Shown here: positions 41,436-50,609 of the stretch, in pieces
Position numbering within the stretch: position 1 is the stretch's first letter
Layout: every line of letters begins with the position of its first letter
Source: Acidimicrobiales bacterium
GTDB lineage: Bacteria > Actinomycetota > Acidimicrobiia > Acidimicrobiales > SHLQ01
NCBI GenBank assembly: GCA_020629635.1
Contig: JAHDCX010000003.1
Span: 250,056 to 314,055 of the forward strand
Direction of reading: 5' to 3'
Length of the DNA: 64,000 bases
Program-made: the position numbers and the translations under genes
The notes under the pieces: model-generated
Told to the model about the DNA's origin: nothing
The model's database searches: none
Seen by the model: only the letters and a program-made list of their open reading frames with translations

Positions 41436-42854
41436 CTACAGAGCCAGATGCTGGTCGATTCCTGGGATGTGGTCTTGGGTGCGGTGGTTCACGTAGAGCA
41501 CAGTGGTCGTGCTGCCCGCACAGATGCGTTCGATGAGCGCGAGCACGAGCTGTCGGTTCATGTCGTCGAGCCCCAGACACGGCTCGTCCAGGATCAGCAG
41601 CGGCGGGTGCTTCACCATCGCCCGGGCGATCAGGGCGAGGCGCTGCTCCCCGAACGACATGGCGTTGAACGGTTCGTCGGCCCGGTCGGTCATGCCGAGC
41701 AGTGCGAGCCAGTCATCCGCGATCGCCTTCTGCGTGTCGGTGCTTCGGGTGTAGAGGCCGATGCTGTCGTAGAAGCCGGAGATGATGACGTTGCGCAGGC
41801 TGGTGCCGACCCGGTACTCCCATTGCAGCGCCGTGGAGACGTAGCCGATGTATTGCTTGATCTGCCAGATGCTCTCCCCCGTGCCGCGCTGGAAACCGAA
41901 GACCGTGATGTCGTTGACGTAGCACTGGGGATGATCGCCGGTGATGAGCGAGAGCAGGCAGGTCTTGCCGCTGCCGTTTGGCCCGCTCACCTGCCAGTGC
42001 TGGTTTGCCTCGATCGTCCAGTCGAGGTTCTCGAACACCACGTTGTCCGTGTAGCGAACCGTCGCTCGCTTGATCTGGACCAGTGGTTCGTCGGGGTTGA
42101 GCGCCGGGAGTTCGATGGCCGGATCACCGGCCGGTACCTCGAGGTCGCTGGTCTTGAGGTGAAGGAGCTGGTGGAGTTCGCCGAAGGCGCGCTCGTCGGC
42201 TCGGTCCACCTGATGCAGAAGGCGTCCGTCCTCGACGTAGGCCATGTGGGTGATGAAGTCCGGGCATTCGTCGAACCGGTTGAGCACCATCACCATGGGC
42301 AAGGTCTTGGCTCGGTCGGTCAGGTATCCACGAAGCCAGAGCAGCGAGTCGTGGTCGAGGCCGTCGAACGGTTCGTCCAGGACCAGGAGATCGGGCCCGC
42401 TGGTCAGTGCCCGGATGAGCATGACCTTGCGGGTCTCACCCGTCGACAGCTTGCGGAACGCCCGGTCCATCAGTGGTCTCAGCCCGAGCGTGTCGACCAG
42501 TTCTTCCGCGAGTTGCTCGTCCAGGCAACCATCGGCGATGACCTCGGCGACCGGTGTGCCGTCGGAGATGACGTCGAGGATGTCGGCGTCGTCCTTGCGC
42601 AGCTCGGCTGCGATCAGCTCGGCCTGTCGCTCGTAGGACACGAGCGCAACCCCGTCGGGCAGGCCGGACAACGTCCCGGACGTGATGTCGCCCTCTCCCG
42701 CAAGCACGGCGGCGAGCGCGGATTTGCCCGACCCGTTCGCACCCGTGATCAGCCACTGCTCCCCGGGCGCGATGGCCCACGTGACGTCGTGCAGCTGAAA
42801 CCGCCCATCGAAGTCGACGGACAGATCATCAAGGGTGATGTGGGGACCTGTCAC
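41436..42854 (-). CDS. ModF-like tandem ABC ATPase
   Basis: A 472-residue protein made of two ABC domains without membrane segments. Domain 1 has ITGANGSGKSALAAVLAGE, LSTGETRK and LLVLDEPFDGLD; domain 2 has VSGPNGSGKTCLLSLITGD, MSFGEQRLALIARAMV and LLILDEPCLGLDDMNRQL. This matches ModF/PhrA, a poorly understood protein linked to molybdate uptake in E. coli. No modABC genes are nearby. The start is uncertain: the GTG at 42852-42854 is the only good in-frame choice, 14 bases after the ilvC stop, with no clear ribosome site. Confidence 0.8.
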   Translation of the reverse strand: MTGPHITLDDLSVDFDGRFQLHDVTWAIAPGEQWLITGANGSGKSALAAVLAGEGDITSGTLSGLPDGVALVSYERQAELIAAELRKDDADILDVISDGTPVAEVIADGCLDEQLAEELVDTLGLRPLMDRAFRKLSTGETRKVMLIRALTSGPDLLVLDEPFDGLDHDSLLWLRGYLTDRAKTLPMVMVLNRFDECPDFITHMAYVEDGRLLHQVDRADERAFGELHQLLHLKTSDLEVPAGDPAIELPALNPDEPLVQIKRATVRYTDNVVFENLDWTIEANQHWQVSGPNGSGKTCLLSLITGDHPQCYVNDITVFGFQRGTGESIWQIKQYIGYVSTALQWEYRVGTSLRNVIISGFYDSIGLYTRSTDTQKAIADDWLALLGMTDRADEPFNAMSFGEQRLALIARAMVKHPPLLILDEPCLGLDDMNRQLVLALIERICAGSTTTVLYVNHRTQDHIPGIDQHLAL

Positions 42855-42868
42855 AAATGTCTGTTTGC

Positions 42869-44341
42869 TCAGACGATTCGCTTCATGTCGGCCATGTAGC
42901 CGCGCAGCTCGGCGCCGATCTCCTCGACCGGGTGGCTGCGGATGGCGGCGTTGACCTCGATCAGGCGAGCGTTGTCGACGGCGGTGTCGTCGAGGTCGAG
43001 ACCCACGCCGATGTCGGCGGCGGTCACGCCGGTCATGAAGTCGGCGAGCAGCGGCACGCAGGCGTGGTTGTAGAGGTAGCACCCGTACTCGGCGGTGTCC
43101 GAGATCGTGGCGTTCATCTCGTAGAGCTTCTTGCGGGCGATCGTGTTGGCGATGAGCGGCGTCTCGTGCAGTGACTCGTAGTACGCCGAGTCGGCGATGA
43201 TGCCGGCTGCGGTCATGGTTTCGAAGGCGAGCTCGACGCCGGCCTTGACCATGGCGACCATCAAGATGCCGTTGTCGAAGTACTCCTGCTCGGAGATCTC
43301 GACGTCGCCGGCTTCGGTCTTCTCGAAGGCGGTCTCGGCGGTGTCGGCGCGCCATCCGAGGAGCTTGGCGTCGTCGTTGGCCCAGTCCTCCATCATTCCT
43401 GACGAGAACGCGCCGGTCATGATGTCGTCCTGGTGCTTGTTGTAGAGCGGACGCATGATGTCCTTCATCTGCTCGGAGAGCTCGAAGGCGCGGATCTTCG
43501 CCGGGTTGGAGAGGCGGTCCATCATGTTGGTGACGCCGCCGTACTTGAGCGCTTCGGTGACGGTCTCCCAGCCGTACTGGATGAGCTTGGCGGCGTAGCC
43601 GGGCTCAACGCCCTCTTCGATCATCTTGTCGAAGCACAGCAGCGATCCGGTCTGGAGCATGCCGCACAAGATGGTCTGCTCGCCCATGAGGTCGGACTTG
43701 ACCTCCGCGATGAACGACGACATCAGCACGCCGGCCTTGTGGCCGCCGGTGCCGACGGCGTACGCCTTGGCCAAAGCCAGGCCTTCGCCGTTGGGGTCGT
43801 TGTCTTCGTGGACGGCGATGAGGGTGGGCACCCCGAAGCCGCGGACGTATTCGGCTCGGACCTCGGATCCCGGGCACTTGGGGGCGACCATGATGACGGT
43901 GATGTCGTCACGGACCTGCATGCCCTCCTCGACGATGTTGAAGCCGTGCGAATACGACAGGCAGGCGCCCTGCTTCATCATCGGCATGATCGTGTTGACG
44001 ACGTTGGTGTGCTGCTTGTCGGGGGTGAGGTTCAAGACGACGTCGGCGGTCGGGAGTAGTTCCTCGTAGGTGCCGACAGTGAAGCCGTTCTCGGTGGCGT
44101 TCTTCCACGACTGACGCTGCTCGGCAATGGCGCCTTCGCGCAATGCATACGAGACGTCGAGGCCGCTGTCTCGCAGGTTGAGGCCCTGGTTGAGTCCTTG
44201 TGCGCCACAACCGATCACGACCATCTTCTTGCCCTTGAGCGCCTCGACGCCGTCGCTGAACTCGTCGAGGTGCATGAATCGGCACTTGCCGAGCTCGGCG
44301 AGCTGCTCTCGCAGCGACAGGGTGTTGAAGTAGTTGGCCAT
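42869..44341 (-). CDS. ilvC: ketol-acid reductoisomerase, class II (long form)
   Basis: KARI converts acetolactate or acetohydroxybutyrate to the dihydroxy acid in branched-chain amino acid synthesis. At 490 residues this is the long, class II form known from E. coli and plants: [64 protein letters not shown], and a duplicated C-terminal knotted domain. Most actinobacteria carry the short class I enzyme, so this gene looks acquired. The divergent neighbour is an IlvY-type activator, exactly the enterobacterial arrangement. The start follows GCCGGAACC. Confidence 0.95.
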   Translation of the reverse strand: MANYFNTLSLREQLAELGKCRFMHLDEFSDGVEALKGKKMVVIGCGAQGLNQGLNLRDSGLDVSYALREGAIAEQRQSWKNATENGFTVGTYEELLPTADVVLNLTPDKQHTNVVNTIMPMMKQGACLSYSHGFNIVEEGMQVRDDITVIMVAPKCPGSEVRAEYVRGFGVPTLIAVHEDNDPNGEGLALAKAYAVGTGGHKAGVLMSSFIAEVKSDLMGEQTILCGMLQTGSLLCFDKMIEEGVEPGYAAKLIQYGWETVTEALKYGGVTNMMDRLSNPAKIRAFELSEQMKDIMRPLYNKHQDDIMTGAFSSGMMEDWANDDAKLLGWRADTAETAFEKTEAGDVEISEQEYFDNGILMVAMVKAGVELAFETMTAAGIIADSAYYESLHETPLIANTIARKKLYEMNATISDTAEYGCYLYNHACVPLLADFMTGVTAADIGVGLDLDDTAVDNARLIEVNAAIRSHPVEEIGAELRGYMADMKRIV

Positions 44342-44406
44342 GGTTCCGGCTTTCGGTTTTGTCGAGTGAACGGTGCAACAGTACCGGTGGCCGGACGTTC
44401 CGTAAA

Positions 44407-44421
44407 TTGAGATATCCGCAA
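44407..44421. promoter_or_regulatory. candidate IlvY operator between ilvC and ilvY
   Basis: TTGAGATATCCGCAA shows the LysR layout TTG-N9-CAA (T-N11-A) with a central GATATC. It lies in the 120-base divergent gap, 66 bases from the ilvC start and 41 from the ilvY start. Binding by IlvY is inferred from position and symmetry. Confidence 0.4.
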
Positions 44422-44461
44422 CACCACGTCCCATAATCCGGGATGACGGCATACTGGAGCC

Positions 44462-45352
44462 ATGGACACGCGCACGCTCACTCAGGTGATCGCGCTCAGC
44501 GAAACGCTGCACTTTGGCCGCGCCAGCGAGCGAGCAGGCATCAGCACCTCGGCGCTGTCACGAAACATCCGACAACTCGAAGACGAGCTCGATACCCGAC
44601 TGTTCGACCGCGACAATCGAACCGTCGCCCTTACGCCAGACGGCCGCACCTTCCTCCAGTACGCCCGCGACGCGGTGCAACGGTGGGAACAGATCCAGTT
44701 CGACCTCACCGACCCCGCCAAGCAGTTGTCTGGCGAGATCAGCCTCTACTGCTCGGTCACCGCGAGCCACAGCATTCTCGTCGACCTGCTCAACCGCTTT
44801 CGCCCCGCCCACCCCGACGTCGAGATCAGGCTCCAGACCGGAGACCCGGAACATGCCATCGAGCGAGTCGTCGCGTTGGAGGAGGAACTGGCCATTGCGG
44901 CGCGTCCGGAGAGCCTGCCGGCTGGCGTGCTCTTCAAACCCATCGCCGAATCGCCGCTCGTCTTCGTCGCACCCGTGGACTCGCCCGAACCAACATCGGT
45001 GCCGTTCACTCCCAGAGAACCTGCCGACTGGAAGGACGTCCCGATGATCCTCTCCGCTGGCGGAATCGCCCGGAATCGCGTCGACGCCTGGTTCCGATCG
45101 CTCGACGTCACCCCGCACGTCTATGCCCAAGTGGCCGGCAACGAAGCCATCGTCAGCATGGTCAGCCTCGGTCTCGGCGCCGGTGTGGTGCCCAAGATCG
45201 TGCTCGACAACAGCCCACACGCATCCCGTGTCCGCGTGCTCGACATACAGCCAGCCCTCGAGCCCTACGACCTCGGCCTCTTCACCCTGCGACGCCATCT
45301 GAAGAACCCGCTGGTGAAGGCATTCTGGGAACCCGACCAGAGCGACCGCTGA
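44462..45352 (+). CDS. ilvY: LysR-family regulator IlvY
   Basis: A 296-residue LysR activator. Family-specific segments agree with Ilv[76 protein letters not shown], and [29 protein letters not shown]. In E. coli IlvY senses acetolactate or acetohydroxybutyrate and activates the divergent ilvC. The same gene order here supports that role. A DoxX-like gene follows after 13 bases. Confidence 0.9.
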   Translation: MDTRTLTQVIALSETLHFGRASERAGISTSALSRNIRQLEDELDTRLFDRDNRTVALTPDGRTFLQYARDAVQRWEQIQFDLTDPAKQLSGEISLYCSVTASHSILVDLLNRFRPAHPDVEIRLQTGDPEHAIERVVALEEELAIAARPESLPAGVLFKPIAESPLVFVAPVDSPEPTSVPFTPREPADWKDVPMILSAGGIARNRVDAWFRSLDVTPHVYAQVAGNEAIVSMVSLGLGAGVVPKIVLDNSPHASRVRVLDIQPALEPYDLGLFTLRRHLKNPLVKAFWEPDQSDR

Positions 45353-45365
45353 GGAACCTTCGCCC

Positions 45366-45785
45366 GTGGCATCAACCGGCAAATCGATCATCCGATGGCT
45401 GCTCGCACTCGGCCTCATCTTCGCCGGAGTCGGACACCTCACGCATCAGCGCAACGAGTTCCAGGCACAAGTCCCCAACTGGTTCCCCGTCGATGCGGAC
45501 GTCGTCGTCGTCGCCTCAGGAGTCGTGGAGATCGCGCTCGGCGCGGCGCTCCTCGTGATCAGCCGTCGGGCGCTCATCGGCTGGCTCGTCGCCGGGTTCT
45601 TCCTCGCGATCTTCCCCGGCAACATCGCACAGTGGGTCGAGGGAACCGACGCCTTCGGGCTCGATACAGACACCAAGCGCTTTGTCCGTCTCTTCTTTCA
45701 ACCGGTGCTGATCGCGGCGGCGCTCTGGTCCACCGACGCGTGGCTCACCGCGCGCTCACCCGAACCCCGTGCCGACGACGGGTAG
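45366..45785 (+). CDS. DoxX-like membrane protein
   Basis: A 139-residue protein with four membrane segments: IIRWLLALGLIFAGVGHL, a loop FQAQVPNWFPVDADVVVVASGVVEIALGAAL, GWLVAGFFLAIFPGNIAQW and FVRLFFQPVLIAAALW. The GHL..Q..F...VP.W.P loop and GxxExxLG pattern match the DoxX/DUF4870-type small membrane proteins. The GTG start at 45366 lies 13 bases after ilvY, so it may be cotranscribed. Its role is unknown. Confidence 0.75.
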   Translation: MASTGKSIIRWLLALGLIFAGVGHLTHQRNEFQAQVPNWFPVDADVVVVASGVVEIALGAALLVISRRALIGWLVAGFFLAIFPGNIAQWVEGTDAFGLDTDTKRFVRLFFQPVLIAAALWSTDAWLTARSPEPRADDG

Positions 45786-45814
45786 GCCCACACCGGATCG
45801 ACGGCGAACGTTTG

Positions 45815-47194
45815 TCAGACCTCGGCGAGAGCCTTCGTGATCTCGACCACGGCGGCCTTGCCGTCGCCGAAAAGCATCATCGAGTTGTCGGCGGCGAAGA
45901 GAGGATTCGGGATGCCGGCGAATCCCGGCGACAACGATCGTTTGATGACCACGACGACCCGCGCCTTGTCGACGTCGAGGATCGGCATGCCCGCAATCGG
46001 CCCCTCGGTCTCGCGGGCGACGGGGTTCACGACGTCGTTGGCGCCGAGCACGATCGCCACGTCGGTCTGCTCGAACGTCGGGTTCACCATGTCCATTTCG
46101 ACGAGCGCGTCGTAGGAGATCTCGGCTTCGGCGAGGAGCACGTTCATGTGTCCGGGCATCCGACCGGCAACCGGGTGGATCCCGAACACGACCTCGCTGC
46201 CGTTGGCTTCGAGTGCCTTGGTGAGGTCGCGGACGGCGTGCTGCGCCTGGGCGACGGCGAGGCCGTAGCCGGGCACGATGACGACCCGCTCCGCAGTGTC
46301 GAGGATCATGGCGACCTCATCCGCGGAGGTCGAGGTGACCTTGCCGGCATAGACCTCGTCGGCGTCCATGCCTCCGCCCGAGGCCGGTGCGTCGCCGAAC
46401 AGGACCTCGACGAGGGTGCGATTCATGGCTTTGGTCATGATCGCCGTCAGGATGAGTCCGCTTGCCCCGACCAGTGCCCCGGCGATGATGAGGAGGCTGT
46501 TGTCGAGGACGAATCCGGCCGCTGCTGCCGCGAGGCCGCTGAACGAATTGAGCAGCGCGATGACCACCGGCATGTCTGCTCCGCCGATCGGCGACGTGAT
46601 CGTCACGCCCAACACCGCGGCGATCGCCACGACCAGCCAGAACCAGAGCCGCTCGTCGGGGTCGGCCACGACGGCGATCACCGCTACCGCCGAAAGCACG
46701 GTCAGCACGATGTTGACGATCCTCGCCGCGGGAACCGTTGGCCCGTCCCAACTCTCGTTCAGTTTGGTGAACGCGATGATGCTGCCAGTGAACGTGAGCG
46801 CGCCGATCAGTGCCGTCAGCGCCGCCGCCAACGACACCTGGAGGTCGTCGGAGCCCCGACCGACCGCTTCGAAGAACGAGGCGGCCGCGACGAGAACCGA
46901 CGCGAGGCCGCCGAATCCGTTGAAGAGGGCGACGAGCTGGGGCATGGCCGTCATCTCGACCCGAAGGGCCAACAGCACTCCGAGTGCGGCACCGATCCCG
47001 AGACCGATCGCCAGTTGCCAGAACGACACGATCTCGCGGTCGAGCAGCGTGACCAGAACCGCCACGAGCATGCCGAGTGCACCGAGCTGGTTACCGCGGA
47101 CCGCGGTGCGCGGCTTGCCCAACCCCTTGAGACCGAGGACGAACAGTGCCGCCGCAACGAGGTAGCCGAGGCCGATGAAATCGTCGACGCTCAT
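45815..47194 (-). CDS. pntB: NAD(P) transhydrogenase subunit beta
   Basis: PntB is the NADP(H)-binding and proton-conducting part of the transhydrogenase, which couples proton flow to hydride transfer between NADH and NADP. The 459-residue protein has about nine membrane segments and a C-terminal domain III with VVIVPGYGLAVAQAQHAVRDL, IHPVAGRMPGHMNVLLAEA and LGANDVVNPVA. The ATG at 47194 overlaps the pntAB stop (ATGA). Confidence 0.95.
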   Translation of the reverse strand: MSVDDFIGLGYLVAAALFVLGLKGLGKPRTAVRGNQLGALGMLVAVLVTLLDREIVSFWQLAIGLGIGAALGVLLALRVEMTAMPQLVALFNGFGGLASVLVAAASFFEAVGRGSDDLQVSLAAALTALIGALTFTGSIIAFTKLNESWDGPTVPAARIVNIVLTVLSAVAVIAVVADPDERLWFWLVVAIAAVLGVTITSPIGGADMPVVIALLNSFSGLAAAAAGFVLDNSLLIIAGALVGASGLILTAIMTKAMNRTLVEVLFGDAPASGGGMDADEVYAGKVTSTSADEVAMILDTAERVVIVPGYGLAVAQAQHAVRDLTKALEANGSEVVFGIHPVAGRMPGHMNVLLAEAEISYDALVEMDMVNPTFEQTDVAIVLGANDVVNPVARETEGPIAGMPILDVDKARVVVVIKRSLSPGFAGIPNPLFAADNSMMLFGDGKAAVVEITKALAEV

Positions 47195-47493
47195 GTGTCG
47201 TCTCCGGACTTCGGGCGCGGCTTCGCTCGAAACATCTCGAGCATCCGATTGGTGACGAGGAAGCCGCCGACCACATTGGTCGTCGCCAATGCAACGGCGA
47301 CAACCGCCAGCACGGTCGTGAGCGTCGAGTACTCGGTTCCCGCCGACACGAGCGCTCCGACCAGCGTGATGCCCGAGATCGCGTTGGATCCCGACATGAG
47401 CGGCGTGTGCAGCGTGGGCGGGACCTTGGTGATCAGCTCGACACCGAGAAAGACCGCGATCACGAACAGCGTGAGGGCGACGATCGGACTCAC
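47191..47493 (-). CDS. pntAB: NAD(P) transhydrogenase subunit alpha, membrane part
   Basis: A 100-residue protein with three membrane segments (PIVALTLFVIAVFLGVELI, HTPLMSGSNAISGITLVGAL, TVLAVVAVALATTNVVGGFLVTNRMLEMF). It is the separate membrane piece found in three-subunit (Rhodospirillum-type) transhydrogenases. The GTG at 47493 overlaps the pntAA stop (GTGA), and the gene overlaps pntB downstream. Confidence 0.94.
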   Translation of the reverse strand: MSPIVALTLFVIAVFLGVELITKVPPTLHTPLMSGSNAISGITLVGALVSAGTEYSTLTTVLAVVAVALATTNVVGGFLVTNRMLEMFRAKPRPKSGDDT

Positions 47494-48662
47494 TCTTCTT
47501 CCTCCCCCACGGGATCGACGCCGAGTTCGGTGAGCACCCGCTCGTGCACGACCGCACCACCCTCGGCGACGAGCATCGCTGCGGTGATCTCGTCGTCGGC
47601 GTCGACGAGGAGGGCGCCGTCCTCGCTCGTCAGATGGGCGAGAAGCGTGGCGATGTTGGTCGAGAGCATCTGCGAGGACGTCCGTGCGGATCGACTCGGG
47701 AGGTCCGTGGGCCCGCAGATGAGGACGCCGTCGTGATCCCGCTCCTCGTCGGCGACCGTGAGGGCGCAGTTGCCGCCGCGCTCCGCGGCGAGGTCGATGA
47801 CCACCGAGCCGGGTCGCATGCCAGCGACCATGTCTTCGGTCACCAGCAGCGGACTCGGCCGACCGGGGATCGCCGCGGTCGTGATGACGACGTCAGACTC
47901 GGCGATGTAGGGCGCCAGCAAGCGCTGCTGACGGGCGTTCTGATCTTCGCTCTGTTCCTTGGCGTATCCCCCGCTGTCCTCCGAATCCGCCGTCGACATG
48001 TCGAGCTCGATCGCCTTGCCGCCCACCGACTGGATCTGCTCGACCGCCGCCGGGCGCACGTCGTAGGCCTCCACGACCGCGCCGAGGCGTTTTGCAGTGG
48101 CGATCGCCTGGAGACCGGCCACGCCGGCGCCGAGCACAAACACGCGGGTGGGCGGAACGGTCCCGGCCGCCGTCATCAGCATCGGAAACAACCGCGGCGC
48201 CTGACTGGCCGCAAGGAGTACGGCCTCGTAGCCGGCCACGGTCGCCTGCGAGCTGAGCACGTCCATGCTCTGAGCTCGGGTGATCCGGGGCACCAGTTCG
48301 AGGGCCAACGCTGCGGCTCCCGTCCGTGCGAGTGCCTCGGCATTGGCGGCCTGCCAGAGCGGATCGAGGTTTGTGATGAGGGTGTGGTCGGCGGTGAGCA
48401 ACGCGGCGAGCGGGTCGTCGACGTCGTGAGTTCCGGGGCCCCTGACCTGCACGACGACGCCGTGCTCGCCGACCACGTCCGCCCGATCGCCGAGTCGGGC
48501 TCCAGCGTCGGCGAACGCCGCGTCCGGGTAACCCGCAGCGACGCCGGCACCACGTTCGACGTGGACGTCGTGGCCAGCATCGACGAGCGCGCGGCACGTG
48601 TCGGGGACGAGGGCGACCCGTCGCTCCCGCGGAGCGACGTCGCTGGTGACGGCGACACGCAC
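47490..48662 (-). CDS. pntAA: NAD(P) transhydrogenase subunit alpha, NAD-binding part
   Basis: A 390-residue soluble subunit that binds NAD(H). It resembles alanine dehydrogenase: ERRVALVPDTCRALVDAGHDV, MDVLSSQATVAGYEAVLLA, the dinucleotide fold VFVLGAGVAGLQAIATAKRLGA, ARQQRLLAPYIAESDVVITTAAIPGR. The GTG at 48660-48662 is the best start (GAGGATCGTGAC upstream, RVAVTSDVAPRERRVALVP N-terminus); the frame extends further only as shadow. It is divergent from the hotdog gene. Confidence 0.93.
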   Translation of the reverse strand: MRVAVTSDVAPRERRVALVPDTCRALVDAGHDVHVERGAGVAAGYPDAAFADAGARLGDRADVVGEHGVVVQVRGPGTHDVDDPLAALLTADHTLITNLDPLWQAANAEALARTGAAALALELVPRITRAQSMDVLSSQATVAGYEAVLLAASQAPRLFPMLMTAAGTVPPTRVFVLGAGVAGLQAIATAKRLGAVVEAYDVRPAAVEQIQSVGGKAIELDMSTADSEDSGGYAKEQSEDQNARQQRLLAPYIAESDVVITTAAIPGRPSPLLVTEDMVAGMRPGSVVIDLAAERGGNCALTVADEERDHDGVLICGPTDLPSRSARTSSQMLSTNIATLLAHLTSEDGALLVDADDEITAAMLVAEGGAVVHERVLTELGVDPVGEEEE

Positions 48663-48764
48663 GTCACGATCCTCGCAGAGTCGGGCCCGTGTTCGAAATT
48701 GCCCGACGGATTCCGTCGCCGCGCAGCGATGAACCCGACGACCACGCGGCGAAAGGACCGAGCC

Positions 48765-49655
48765 ATGACCAACGATGTGACGACGCAGTGCCTGGAACGA
48801 ATCAGTGTGGCGCCGCCCTACTTCGCGTTGGGGCGAATCGAGCCGCTCGACGCGGGGTCGTTGCGCGCCGACTTTCCCTTGTCTCCTGCGGCCACGCCGG
48901 AAGTCGGCACCATCGCCGCCGGTGAGGCTGCACGGCACCTCGCCATCCTCGGCTCCTGCGCCGCCGCCTGGCAACGAGAGGACGACCGGCGCCACCACTA
49001 CCTGGCGACCACCGCCTCGTATCGCCGGCTCGGTGAGGCTCCCGAGGACGAATGCGGGACGCTTCGCGCCGAGGCCACGGCGCTCTGGCTGGACCGAAAG
49101 CGAGCCAAGGCCACGATCACGCTGCGCACCGAGCACGGCGTCCCGCTGCGTCAGCTCGACTGCACCTACATGGTGTTGGCGCCCAGGATGTTCGCCCGGT
49201 TCAACCCCCCGATCGACCTGGATCGTCTCCCGACCGATGAACCGCTCACCGAACCCGAGGTCGTCGATGTCGACACCTGGGTCGAGGCCGACCATGGCCC
49301 GATCCCCGCGTCACTGTGTGCGGGTCACTTCCCCGGATATCCGGCGGCACCGGTTGCGGTGTTGATGGGGCGTCTGTGTCGAGTGGCCGGCATCGCCATG
49401 GGCCGATCGCTCGGCGAGCCCGACCACCTTCACCGGATCGAGTCCGGCGCCGTCGAAGCGACCGGCCTCGCTCGGGCGGGTCAGCGACTCGTGCTGCGCG
49501 CCGGATACGACCGCCCCGTCGGACACGGCCATCAGATGACAGGAGTGGCCGAAGCCGACGGCGAGGTCGTCGGCCGAGTGACGGTGACGATGACCACCCA
49601 CGCCGCGGACTCCGTCCAGCTCGACCGGCCAGCGCAGATGGAGGTGGCCTCATGA
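48765..49655 (+). CDS. hotdog-fold protein upstream of FabH
   Basis: A 296-residue protein that reads as two hotdog units. In the second half FPGYPAAPVAVLMGRLCRVAG mimics the HFPG.P..PGVL..E helix of FabA/FabZ dehydratases, but with Cys-Ala-Gly-His before it and no Glu at the usual site. The first half has AGEAARHLAILGSCAAA. A dehydratase or thioesterase-like role in fatty-acid or polyketide chemistry is plausible. The ATG at 48765 follows GAAAGGACC. The fabH gene overlaps its stop (ATGA). Confidence 0.65.
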   Translation: MTNDVTTQCLERISVAPPYFALGRIEPLDAGSLRADFPLSPAATPEVGTIAAGEAARHLAILGSCAAAWQREDDRRHHYLATTASYRRLGEAPEDECGTLRAEATALWLDRKRAKATITLRTEHGVPLRQLDCTYMVLAPRMFARFNPPIDLDRLPTDEPLTEPEVVDVDTWVEADHGPIPASLCAGHFPGYPAAPVAVLMGRLCRVAGIAMGRSLGEPDHLHRIESGAVEATGLARAGQRLVLRAGYDRPVGHGHQMTGVAEADGEVVGRVTVTMTTHAADSVQLDRPAQMEVAS

Positions 49656-50596
49656 CCGGCAGCCGCCTCGTCTCGGTCGGCACCGCGCTGCCCGACGACA
49701 GACTGACCAACGCCGACTTCGAGGCGATGATGGAGACGACGGATGAGTGGATCGTGTCGCGGACCGGCATCCGGGAGCGCCGCGTCGGCGGCACCACGAC
49801 CGGCCTCGCCACGGATGCCGCCCGCCAGGCGCTGGACCGCAGCGGCGTCGACCGCGACCGTATTGACCTCGTCGTCGTCGCAACCCAGACTCCCGACGAT
49901 CTCTGTCCATCCACCGCCGCCGGCGTGCAGCACGCGCTCGGGCTGACCTGCGGAGCCTTCGACCTGAATGCGGCCTGCGCTGGCTTCTCCTATGCGGTCG
50001 TCACCGTGCACGCCATGTTGGTGAGCGGCGCAATTCGTGCCGCCGTCGTCGTCGGTGTCGACCGGATGACTGCCGCCACCGACTACGAGGACCGCGGCAC
50101 GGCGATCCTCTTCGGGGACGGGGCCGGGGCCGTCGTCATGACGGCGGACCCTGCGGGCACGGTCGGGGTCCGGAGTTGGGACATGGGTACCGACGGCGGG
50201 CACTCCGACATCCTGACGAGCCCGATCAAGGACGGGACGATCACCGGGGTCGAGATGGACGGCAAGATTCTCTTCAAACACATGGTTGGCTACGCGGTCG
50301 AGTCGGCGCGCGCCGCCGTCGAGCGGGCCGGGATCGGCTTCGACTCGGTCCGGGCCGTGCTCGCCCACCAGGCGAATCAGCGCATCCTCGATGCCGTCGC
50401 TGATCGGCTCTCGGTCCCTCGGGACACCTTCGTGTCGGTGATCGCGCACACCGGCAACACCTCGGCCGCGTCGGTCCCCCTCGCACTCGACGCCGCCGTC
50501 GGTGACGGGCGCGTCCGATCCGGCGACACGATCCTGCTCACAGGATTCGGCGGCGGACTCTCGTGGGCGTCGACCGTGGCCGTCTGGCAGGGGTAG
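49652..50596 (+). CDS. fabH: 3-oxoacyl-ACP synthase III
   Basis: KAS III condenses an acyl-CoA starter with malonyl-ACP. The 314-residue protein carries the catalytic triad: Cys in AFDLNAACAGFSY, His in AHQANQRI, Asn in HTGNTSAAS. Other marks are TTDEWIVSRTGIRERR and LFGDGAGAVVM. Length is normal. It is translationally coupled to the hotdog protein, and no acpP or fabF is adjacent. That suggests a dedicated two-gene module rather than the housekeeping fab cluster (inference). Confidence 0.93.
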   Translation: MTGSRLVSVGTALPDDRLTNADFEAMMETTDEWIVSRTGIRERRVGGTTTGLATDAARQALDRSGVDRDRIDLVVVATQTPDDLCPSTAAGVQHALGLTCGAFDLNAACAGFSYAVVTVHAMLVSGAIRAAVVVGVDRMTAATDYEDRGTAILFGDGAGAVVMTADPAGTVGVRSWDMGTDGGHSDILTSPIKDGTITGVEMDGKILFKHMVGYAVESARAAVERAGIGFDSVRAVLAHQANQRILDAVADRLSVPRDTFVSVIAHTGNTSAASVPLALDAAVGDGRVRSGDTILLTGFGGGLSWASTVAVWQG

Positions 50597-50609
50597 TTGG
50601 GGCGGCCGT

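Noticed and set aside
45395..47533. A 712-residue plus-strand frame over pntB and pntAB
   Set aside because: It lies opposite well-supported transhydrogenase genes and is His/Arg/Asp-rich without motifs.
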